Below are positions 22,717 to 32,500 of a stretch of DNA of 64,000 nt, one piece after another. Position numbers and translations under genes: made by a program. Location: the NCBI RefSeq assembly GCF_000499845.2, contig NC_023756.2, positions 39,122,579 to 39,186,578 on the forward strand, in the 5' to 3' direction. Numbering within the stretch: position 1 is the stretch's first letter; every line of letters starts with the position of its first letter. The notes under the pieces are model-generated. The model had not been told where the DNA came from. It was given only the letters and a program-made list of their open reading frames with translations, and made no database searches. The stretch is from Phaseolus vulgaris (lineage: Eukaryota; Streptophyta; Magnoliopsida; Fabales; Fabaceae).

Positions 22717-23858
22717 TGTTAGAAAAGATGGCTTTAAACTAGAGGGGGTGAATTATTTAAAGAGAGGGTTTTCGCAAACTTTTCAAAACTAGAATGAATT
22801 TATCTCAGGAACCAATTGATTCAGCAATTCAGTTAGCCAAAACAGCAAGCAAAAGCTGTAGTACCAGAAAAAACAATCGGTTGTTTCGTAGAAACAATCG
22901 GTTGTTTATACCAGCAAACAACAAATAAACTGAATTTAAAGAGTTAGAGATAGAGAGATTGTACACAGTTTTTTATACTGGTTCACTCCAAACCAGAGCT
23001 ACATCCAGTCTTCTTAGAAACCCTGAGGAAATCCACTAAGCAATCACCACTTGATCACTTACACAACAACCAAGAGAATGACCTTGAACACCTCAAGAAA
23101 CACACTCTCCTTTGCCAACACTAAGATTGTTGATCTTGAACACCTCAAGAACTCACAACCAATCTCAGCAAACAAAGAAATGAATTGTTCAACAGAGTAC
23201 AAGGATTACACTTGTTACAGAAGATAATCTGAAATCAATACAAGCAGAATCCTATTCCAACACTTTGATCAATCACAAACTCTTAGCAATCTCAGCATTT
23301 TGAAAAAAAAAAAACTCTTTGGAAAAACTTTGTCAAAGATTCTTAATTGTCAAATCTGTTTTTCTGAATTTATTCAAAGATGTAGTTTGTTATCAAATCT
23401 TAACAAACTCTTAAATTGCATTAAAAGATTGGTCAAAGCATTTAGTGACTGGAGCGTAAGCAGTTAAAACATTTAAAGCTCAGTCAAAGAGAAAACAGTT
23501 TTTCTGTTATGGTCCCAAAACAAACAATCGGTTGTTTCCTCGAATCAATCGGTTGTTTTGGTACTTTAACAGTTCAACCATTCAAAACAGTTTTCAATCT
23601 TTTTCTCAAAACACCTTAGTATAAACAATCGGTTGTTTCGACAAAACAATCGGTTGTTTTAACTTAGTTTGAAAACATTTTACTTTCACAAATATTGAGA
23701 ATGCTAATGCTTTAGATTTAATCACAGGATGGATTACAACATATAAACTACCCCAGAACAAAGCTTAAACCAGCACAGCAACATCAAGCATAGTAGAGGC
23801 TTCAACATCCTTCAAAGAATTTGGATTCTTCAAAACATGAACACCACTTGGTTCAACA
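22717..23858 (-). repeat. 5' LTR of the pol-less copia element
   Basis: It is 1,142 bp, paired with 17,406-18,548. On the plus strand it runs TGTTAGAAAAG to GGTTCAACA. It carries the same set of AACAATCGGTTGTT-type palindromes (about 22,874-22,911, 23,522-23,557 and 23,623-23,660). Confidence 0.92.
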
Positions 23859-23863
23859 ATTTT
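23859..23863. repeat. Target-site duplication ATTTT, right copy
   Basis: It is identical to 17,401-17,405 and abuts the outer end of the LTR. Confidence 0.92.
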
Positions 23864-24071
23864 CACTCTGCAGTGCTCCCATTGTATCCACCACTTGTTG
23901 CAGCGTGAAAACTTCTCCGCCCTCAGGTGTGGGTGTCTGTTTGGTCCTCATGGCTTTGGTTTCCATAATATATTCGTAGTCGAGACTGGTTGTGGGAACA
24001 ATTTTTTCGACCCAACGATGGGCGTCAAATGTTCTCGCTGGCTCGAAGTCGGTCGGAATCTGGGTGAGCAC
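23864..24071 (-). pseudogene. Tat-lineage gag, N-terminal fragment
   Basis: A minus-strand frame starts MLTQIPTDFEPARTFDAH and runs 67 codons up to the copia insertion (FTLQQVVDTMGALQSEN). The text after QVVDTMGALQ resumes at 17,400 on the far side of the copia element. The assignment to gag rests on position and on the continuation into recognisable gag. Confidence 0.55.
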
Positions 24072-24129
24072 CTAGTGCCATTCCTTCAAGTTCTGGTGAT
24101 TCAACCTTTAGGGAACGAGTGAGGCTCCT

Positions 24130-25197
24130 CTTGCAGAAATTATTCCGACGCTTAAATCAGTATAAGCATAAAATTATGTGTATATAGTGAATATAGGGCT
24201 AATATTGAGTTGAAATACTCCCTGTGAGTGGTCATTTATTTATAAGCCTTCATGAGCTTGGATCTTTGACATTGGTCTCTCTCAGGTTTTAAGCGGCATA
24301 CTACAGTATTTTTTCATAAAATCTGAATATTATGTGTATAAATTTGTAATAAATCAGAGTATTTAAGTGATATAATCGAGCATATCACGCAAAACATTTA
24401 AGTGATATAATCGGGCATATTATGTAGAGTATTTAAGTGATATAGTAAGGGATATTGCGTAAGTAAATCAAGACGTTTAAAAAGGTCAGGGCATAAAAAA
24501 TGCATTAATTACGTTGTGGCGATATTGCTTATTCTTGATATTATTCGTTTTAGGCCACGAAGTGGGGCTTTAGGCCCATTCTGTCGCGTTTTGGGCCAGC
24601 TCGGTCGGTCCCACTAGATCCCCTGATGGATTGATCTATTCGGCCCAATTCCTATCAGTCCCGAGACGATACACATCTCTATTCGTGTATCCACATAAAT
24701 TTATGTGTATTTAGATTTTATAATATTGTAATATATTTTAGGCTCTTTCCCCATTGTATCCTTTAGTTTTAAGAGATATAATCGAACATATTATGCAGAG
24801 TATTTATGTGATATAATAAAGGATATTGTGCAAGTAAATCATGACGTTTAAAAAGGTCGGAGCTTTGTGCATAAAAAATGCATTAATTACGTTGTGGCGA
24901 GATTGCTTATTCTTGATATTATTCGTATCAGGCCATGAAGTGGGTTTTAGGCCCATTTTGTCGTGTTTTGGGCCAACTCGATCGGTCCCACTAGATCCTC
25001 TAATGAATTGATCTATTTGACCTGATTTCTATCAGTCCCGGGACGATACCCATATCTATTCGTGTATCTGCATAAATTTATGTGTATTTAGATTTTATAA
25101 TATTGTAATATATATAAGGCTCTTTCCCCACTGTCTCCTTTAGTTTATCTCGTTCTCATTTCTTTTCTATCAAATATCGTCTTTGATAGTATTCACA
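24130..25197 (-). repeat. Probable 5' LTR region of the Tat element
   Basis: This AT-rich, non-coding region lies directly upstream (minus strand) of the Tat gag. On the minus strand it starts TGTGAATACTATC near 25,197. The inner end is uncertain because no partner LTR survives. It holds a tandem duplication of about 371 bp (24,400-24,771 and 24,772-25,142), and shorter repeats of a GTGATATAATCG-like unit near 24,357-24,440. The call rests on position and base composition. Confidence 0.5.
24400..25142. repeat. Tandem duplication, two units of about 371 bp
   Basis: Unit one (24,400-24,771) and unit two (24,772-25,142) align through shared blocks such as GCATTAATTACGTTGTGGCG and ATTTATGTGTATTTAGATTT. 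They differ by substitutions and about a 10-bp insertion in the second unit. The duplication lies within the putative Tat LTR and probably arose before much of its decay. Confidence 0.8.
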
Positions 25198-25239
25198 GTA
25201 ATGGAGAAAGTATAGATTAATTTAAATGAATCAAATTTT

Positions 25240-25624
25240 TAAACAGAATAACTAAAAAAATAATTAAATACAAATTAATTTTAAAAATAAAAATAATTAA
25301 TTATTATATTCATTAAATTATATGTTAATTTAAATACTGAGAGAATTATAGTATATAAGTAATTTATGTTATTAATAAAATTTATAAATTAGTTTTAAAA
25401 TAGATATTTAATTAACTTTCAAGGTTTTAACTATCAACTACTTTATATTTTAAAGTTAGTAGCTAAAACTTTGATAGATAATTAGATACTAATTTAGAAA
25501 CTATTTATTAATAATAAAAACTATTTTAGATACCAATAATTTTTTTAGTCTGTAATTTAGTTAGTATAGTAACTAATTTTTTTGTCTCTAAAATTAATTT
25601 TTATTTAATGATTTTCTTGTAGTG
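25240..25624. mobile_element. Decayed CACTA-type fold-back MITE
   Basis: It has the same palindromic TTTAGAAACTATTTATTAATAAT-like half-sites as the intact MITE at 38,936, and ends GATTTTCTTGTAGTG at 25,624. The left terminus is degenerate. Confidence 0.55.
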
Positions 25625-27040
25625 AATTCCTAGGCTTTGGAGTAATCATACTACTGGCTTGAAAATCATTTTGGAGACAAATTTGCTAGGTAAGGGAGCT
25701 AAGATTCTTTTTCAATAGATGTCAATTTATGAAAAGCATTGAAAGTTTTAAACAATTGAATGAGTGATTGATAATTTAAATTGATTTTGGTATGAATTTT
25801 AAAGTTTAATATTGGTTTTTACATAACAAAATTGGGTTTTAAGAGGAGGAATACTTGCTCTTGGTCTCCAATCCACTCAATAGAATTTTCCTGGGCTTAA
25901 CGAATTTGGACATGCAGATTTGGTGTGCTCTAGACCCCAAATTCGCTCAACGTTTCTTTCCTGTGCGTAAAACAAATTTTACATGTAAGGTTAGGGGAGA
26001 TTTAAATCTCCAAGTTATGATGGAATTATTCTCCATGCTTGTGTAGTTTCTCAGCTTTTAATGGATGATGAAATGAAAGTGAGTTGCGGAAGCTTGCTTG
26101 AACTCAATAGGAGTTATGAAATTGAAATGGAAGAAGGTGGAAAAGGCTAGTGAAAGGTTAGGACAATTCACTAGGAAAGGTTCTAGGGAAGGCTAAGAGG
26201 AAGACAACCCTAGAGAGAGCTTAAGCAAGTGGTTTGACAACATAACACTCTATATGTCCAAACCTTTTTACAAGTAATCTGCCCACTTATTTATAGTGTC
26301 AGGGGCTACACATTTTGGAGCCAAAATTTGAAAATTAAAAAATAAACTCTCCAATGAGAAGGTACCATGTGGACTCATGCTTTTCATGTGTACCTCACAC
26401 CTTCCATTCTAAATCCTCTCCACTCCTAAGCCATCATGTGGACATCCATGTGCTCCTTGCCAAGTTAATTTTTGTCTTATATTATACTCTAGACATTCTA
26501 GGGTTACATTGGGCTCAAAGAAGCCCAATTCTAACCCTAACTAGTTACTTCTAACCCTAACTGAATCTATTTTATTATTGACCCAAATACAAGCCCAAAA
26601 ACCTATGCTACATGGCCCAAATATTTGAATAAACTATTTTATGCTAGAAGGTCTAATACAAGGCCCATAAAATTCTAAACAATTTTATACAATTTATTTA
26701 AGGCAAAGCTTGACCCAAAAATAATGTTGACTAGTCTCTTCTGAAGTCAACCGAAACTCGGTCTTCTTATGTTCTTCTGACCAAAATTCTAGTTAATGTT
26801 TTGATGACTTGGAAGTTTTCTTGGATATGCTTTGTACATTCCTTCATCCTAGAGTTGTCCTCTTGGTTAGGCCTACAAAGATAAACAAGGCCCAATTAGG
26901 CTCATATTTGCAAATAAGCCCTAGACAAACTCTAGGTCTTCATCCTCCTTATTCTATTGTTGTGTGTGGCTGGACGATTGTCATCAAAGTTCGCTCAACA
27001 TTTTCTCCCTGCGCTCAATATTTAACTAGCTACCAATAAT
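25625..27040. other. Unassigned intergenic sequence
   Basis: Moderately GC-balanced DNA with a TTATTTATAG-like box near 26,289 and several repeats of GGCCCAA/AAGCCCAA-like words (26,500-26,900). No coding sequence is convincing. It could be an old solo LTR or low-copy repeat. I see no paired termini. Confidence 0.3.
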
Positions 27041-27211
27041 TTATCTTGGTAGCTAGTTAAATACAAATTTAGAAACTATTTATCAATAATAGAAATTACT
27101 TTATATACTAATAATTTTTTTAGTCTTTAAAATAGTATCTAATTTATTTAATATATCAACTAATTATTTTCTGTCTTTAAAATTAATTTCTATTTAATGA
27201 TTTTTTGTAAT
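27041..27211. mobile_element. Half of a decayed CACTA-type MITE
   Basis: It contains the right-hand half-site of the MITE family (AATTTAGAAACTATTTATCA to ATTTAATGATTTTTTGTA). The left half is missing. Confidence 0.45.
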
Positions 27212-28100
27212 CTTAAATGAAATTATTATATTATTCATGTTTATTTCATAAATGTAAATAAGAGGTCAAGATGGTATGATAAATTAAGTAATTGTCACAA
27301 GTTGAGAAAAAAAAATTATGATCAACATTAGTTGAAAACAACCCTAAATGACATCCACTGAAAATCATATTTATTGATGTTAATTAAAAAATTGTTTTAC
27401 ATCAATTAAAAATATTATTTATGTTGACCAAAAAATAACTTAGGTAATTATAACTTAAAATAGTAATCTTATATATTCATTAAAGTCGAGTCAATAACAC
27501 TTCAACCTTACTTTAGTTAATACGACCAAAGTTGAGTAAATAATATAAAGAAAAGATATATGAATTTGAGAGAGTAAAAAACATTACAAATTTTAAATTC
27601 TTTATTTTTAGTTGAACTTAATTTTAAGTAATCAAATTACTCTCATAAATTTTAAAATTTGAATTTCTTTTAAAATTTTCTTTCAAATAACATATTTATC
27701 ATAAAATATTTTGATTTTTTTTTTAAAAAAAATTACTCTTAAAAAATCTCCATTCAAACATTTAATTAAGCTCTTAATTGACATTCTTCCTTCAAGCCAT
27801 ACTAAATTAGAAAGAGGAGTGTTAAAGATTACCTCAAATCCCATTCACCCAAATTGATTTAGTAATAATAATCACATTTATATTCTTAATAACTCAAACA
27901 TAAAATAAATATAAAACTCGTTTATCATTTAACCTCAACATTTAATTCTAACCTACCTAGCTAACATAGAAGCTAACTCTATATATGAATATGAGATATT
28001 CAACCTTAAAACTAGAATAATTAAAACATATAAAAATATTTGGGTTCATTCGGTAGTTTATAATATTCATCACTCTAAAAAGTTAATTGATCTGTAACTA
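27212..28100. other. AT-rich intergenic sequence, no gene seen
   Basis: Long A/T runs and many stops in all frames. No RNA gene or repeat pair recognised. Confidence 0.5.
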
Positions 28101-28535
28101 GTTTCACATGAAATTATAAATAAAAATTAATTTTAAAAATAAAAATTAATTACTATATTAATTATAGATAATATTTTAAAGATTATTGATATTTAAAATA
28201 GTTTATATTATTAATAAATAATTTCTAAATTAGCTTCCACTTTTTTTTTTTTATCAACAAAGAATAAAAAAAATGATAGGAGGATATCTCGACCCTTTAA
28301 TAAACAAAGTCTTTTAGCTATCTTGAAAAACAACAACATTACAATATAAGACTCACTTCCAGCTCTTAAATAAAATTCCGGTACATCTACACATAAAGAT
28401 CTATTACAACTTTCAAGTACGTTATATTCATAAATACCAATAATTTTTTTAGTATCTAAAATATTATCTAATTTAGTTAATATAATAATTTTTTTTCTAA
28501 AATTAATTTTTAGTTATTGATTTTCTTGGAATATA
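28101..28535. mobile_element. Decayed CACTA-type MITE with an internal insertion
   Basis: Left (AAAAATTAATTTTAAAAATAAA) and right (ATTTTTAGTTATTGATTTTCTTG) half-sites of the MITE family are recognisable. They are separated by unrelated sequence at about 28,238-28,430. Confidence 0.45.
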
Positions 28536-29501
28536 GTAGATTTGGCAAAAAAAAAAAACTAAAAGAATTTACAATTAGTAAAATTTTAATAATTATCTCT
28601 CTTAATTACTACACTCACCAACTGACCTAAAATAGTATAATACAACAACACTCCATCAAAATAAATCTTTAAGTGCGTCCTCACTAAATATCCTCTCAAT
28701 TCACTTATTAACTTTCTTCTTAGGCTTAGTTAACACTCCAAACAAATTTTATGTTTTTCTTTTAATTTTTTGGTTTAAGAAAATAATTTAAAGTGAATAA
28801 TCTGCTTAACCCACCAACTTGTAACATGAGTTAAATTAAATAAAATTTGTTGATGCTGATAATTTTTTTTTGGTGAAATTCATAGATTGGGGGTTTATCT
28901 GAGCAGGGGACTCTATAAGGTGAAAAATCATCCCCAAGTAGTTTTTACTATCTAAATGTTTAATGAGAGTTATTTATTTTTTAAATATGAAATATTTTAA
29001 AGATACTTAAATAATATTAGAATTAATAATATCAGCTTATTGAGTTAGGTTAATAATGTCAAAGTTGGTCAAACATAATCTTTCATTTAAATTTTTAATG
29101 GCTTTGTTCTGATACTTGTGCATGAGGTTCAATACTAAACTACTTTCTTATTATTATCATTATTGATGGCATCTTCATAGTTGTTATTGTGATCATGATC
29201 ATCTTCTTAATATATGGTTATCTCATCTTTATCACGGTACGTAACAAACATCCTAAAAAACAACTAATTATATCACTCTGACTAGTACTACGTAACTACC
29301 TTTATGGTTATCTCATCTTTATCACGTAACAAACATCCTAAAAATAAACTAATGTATATCTACTATGACAAAAAATATCTTTCATGAGTTGTTTATGGGA
29401 TTCTATATTAATTATGTAGGCCCAATACAAATGTCACAACAATAGTTCTTTGAAGTCACAGAGAAACTATATATCTGCATTCACACTGCTTCATGGGTAT
29501 T
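28536..29501. other. AT-rich sequence downstream of the SDR gene
   Basis: It should hold the 3' untranslated region of the gene ending at 29,502. Several minus-strand AATAAA-like words are possible, but none is clearly the poly(A) signal. A 25-bp block around TATGGTTATCTCATCTTTATCACG recurs near 29,213 and 29,303. Confidence 0.4.
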
Positions 29502-32500
29502 CTAATCAATTATTTTCATGCTGAAATCCCAGAGTTTCTTAGCCAAATCAGTGTTTTTTGCCAGTGAGCTTGCCTTAGCCACATTATTATCTGAAAAGTA
29601 CTCGCCACTAACTCCCTTCACGTGTGGATGCAACGCTACATAGCATGTTGTTGCTGCTCCCTAAAATGAGATTCAAGAAGGAGACAATGGAAGATTACAA
29701 CCCTAACTTAAATAATGAATTTTCGGATTCTTGAGTGATGAATAAGTAATAAAATTTTCCCTAAGTTTTACGTTATTCAATAGGCCAAAGTGGGTTTGAA
29801 TTACCTGCTGAATACTTTTCATCGCATAATTGCCAAGCATATTAATTAAATCTGCACGAATCAGACAAAAACATAGCATCATACAACTCAGCAATTGCCA
29901 TCATTTGCAAGGGGAAATCCCAACCAAGATCATTTTATCAACATATAAGTTGTTGTAGGCTTGTAGCAGTTAATTCCAAAAATTATAAAGGATGCCTCCA
30001 AGTGTGAACATGGGAAAATGTTTCAATCTAATTCTTAAAAGTTTGGTGCTATTGAGCATGTCCGAATTCAATATTCAAAAGGGCTTAGCTATTCAACATA
30101 AACTATGAAGGAGGAACTGGATCTCATTACATTGTGACTTTGCTGTGAAGATTCATGAAAAATACTTTATTTGGTATCCCAAAATTCGGGATCTGCATGA
30201 TTTCTAGGCAAACCATAAATTCATCTATGAATGGAGCAATGTGGTAATTACCTGTTGGCACAGCGCCACTAATCTCTGGCTTATAAATATTGGTTATAAT
30301 AGCTCCTGGATGAAGAGAATTTGCTGTAATATCTACCCTATCTTCCTGACCATGATGTAATAACTATAATATTAGATATAACATGGACAATTTATGAGGA
30401 AAAATCAGAAATCTTTACTTACAAACAGAAGAGCATGAAAAGAAAGAGAATACAGTGAGCAAAGTAAACAATAAGGTGTTTGGAGCTTATGATTCTTGTT
30501 CACAAAAGTGCTTAGTTTGAGCATTTTAAGGAACATGAAAGAAGGAGAAATACTAAAATTTTGGACAAAAAATGGCCTTTGATTATCAAACCAACATTTC
30601 TGGTTATCAATCTTCTATTCCAGAGATAAGTTTAGTTTCAACTGTTAAGTCATAAGCAACATTTCCTTCTCAAATAGAAACATGAAGGCATTATTAGAGC
30701 ACTGTGCAGAAGACAAATAATACAGCAAAAAAAGTCTGTCAGTTCATGATAAGTTCATAGTAAGATATAAGAACAAAGTTGATGCAATGCACATTTCGTA
30801 TATATGCAAACAACCTAACAATACAAAACCATAAAATAGGAAACCAGAAAGTTATCAGTTCATAGTTTAGCTGCTTCTGCCAGATTGGCCATTGAAACCT
30901 TCTAAACTAAAAATAATATAATTTTGTGTTCAGAGTAAACAATAAAAAAAAGATAAGAAAACAGAAAACATATATAGTCGCACAGAAAAGAACATTTTGA
31001 ATAAAAAATACGAGCTATCAAAACATTTGTGAAAACACAAAAATCAATTAAAAGAACCATATGCAAGTCAAGAATATGTTCCTTAGTAATCAGTCGAAAG
31101 TTTAGAGAAATTATTTTTAGAAATAATGCCAAGCCAACTCTTAATGGTCATCAATAACATATATAATCATCTACAAAATAGCATTATGCTAAAAACAATG
31201 CTCCATATTAATCATTTTACAAAACAATAAATGTCAGCGTACTTTAAAACGTCTTGCAAGTTCCTTGGCATGTAAAATGTTAGCAAGCTTTGATTGCCCA
31301 TAAGCACGCCACAACTGGAAACTGTATACAAGGAAGCAAAATTAATCAAAATGTCACTAATATAAAATATTCAAACAATTATAAATAACGATATTTCAAA
31401 CATAAAAAAAATACGATTGTTGATAAATATGTAGATATTGTTTAGCGACGATTATGTCATAAACCGTCGTCAAAGGTGAAAGATTCAGAAACTGGAACAA
31501 TTAGTCTACAAGTTGTTGTTAAAAAGTTGTCAATGATTGTTCTATTAACTGTCATTAAAGTGTTAGATGTTTTAATACTCTTCCTTTCCACGCAAACCAC
31601 AAAATTGAACACCTCATCAGCGTTTGCAACCCTGACTGTACCCACCCCTTCCCCCTACGCACATAACGTTGCCTGCCCCTGGACTACTCCACCTGCACGA
31701 ACATTGTTGTTGGCCCCACCCCCCTCCCCCACATTACTGACCTTTGTCTTGCTTCCCCAACGCAAATTGAGGCCCCCTATTTTAACAATGGAGAAAGATT
31801 CAAGAGGTATTCATATCAAGGAAAATTATTTGGAAAGGAAAAAGACTTGGTTTCGTACGGTTCTTTAATGTAAGGGATGCAATAGTGCTAGAAAAAAGGT
31901 TGGATAACATTTGGAATAGGAAACATAAAGCTACATGTAAGCATACCAAGAAATAAAAGGTAGGAGGAAAATGGTAGAACTTAAATCACAAAGATGAAGA
32001 AGATATCAAGAAGGGGAGGGAGAAACAAAGAAGTATGGAGGAGAAAGGAATGATAACTTACTTAGCGCAAGTTGTAAAAAAAATTCAAAAAGAGAAAGTC
32101 AGTGGAGAAAGGTGGATGGGAATGTAGATAAAAGTACAAGAAGAAACACAAGAATGAATGAGGGAAAACTACGTGGATATAATGCATATCAGTGCGCATC
32201 TAGTACAGATAAAAGATAACATAATTCTAGGAGGGTAAGATATCTCGAGGACAATCAAGTTTTATTAAGAATTAGGTCTTATTAACAAGGAATAAGACAT
32301 GAAAATAAGAAATATAATTGACGAGAATCTATAATAGTTCTCAACAATGTTTGAATAAGTTGTTCACTGGTCAAAGGAGAAAACGATAGGAAACTAAATT
32401 GTGTGGGTAAGATGGAAGGGTCTATCATTGTCATCATGGAATGATGATTATTTTAGTAAACTAGTAGCGGCACTAATAATAACTTATGAAGGTACCAAAT

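Larger units (their letters stand above)
17406..23858 (-). mobile_element. Non-autonomous Sirevirus-like Ty1/copia element: gag and 3' ORF, no pol
   Basis: This is a 6,453-bp element on the minus strand with two LTRs (22,717-23,858 as 5', 17,406-18,548 as 3') and perfect ATTTT duplications. The minus-strand order is LTR, primer-binding site, gag (22,656-21,105), a short degenerate stretch, 3' ORF (20,144-18,942), purine tract and LTR. No protease, integrase, RT or RNase H coding is present. In the related element at 55,843 onward, the same flanking sequences (end of gag at about 61,050, 3' ORF from 58,472) are separated by a pol gene, so pol was lost by deletion. The LTRs differ at about 30 sites, roughly 97% identity. 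It must have moved using enzymes supplied in trans, or lost pol after insertion. Confidence 0.85.
2040..25197 (-). mobile_element. Decayed Ty3/gypsy Tat-lineage element, split by three nested insertions
   Basis: Read on the minus strand, the element runs: an LTR region (about 25,197 to 24,130), gag, protease, reverse transcriptase, RNase H with a second (archaeal-like) RNase H segment, integrase (to 3,535), and finally an extra ORF on the opposite strand (2,046-2,849). The Tat call rests on the RT motifs FGLKNAGATYQRLMD and YVDDMVV, the GA-VILEGPNGV/NQAEYKAL segment typical of the extra RNase H, and the ending GVIPRTWNASNLRFYFS. Insertions at 6,913-14,696, 15,892-17,028 and 17,406-23,858 account for about 15.4 kb. 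The remainder is about 7.8 kb. No left (3') LTR is visible, because the element ends at the junction with the copia fragment at 2,039. Many stops and frameshifts make it inactive. Confidence 0.8.

Noticed and set aside
31476..31868. 130-codon proline-rich frame in plus orientation
   Set aside because: It lies inside intron 4 of the SDR gene at the edge of a LINE relic, has no recognisable family, and its composition fits chance reading of C-rich DNA.
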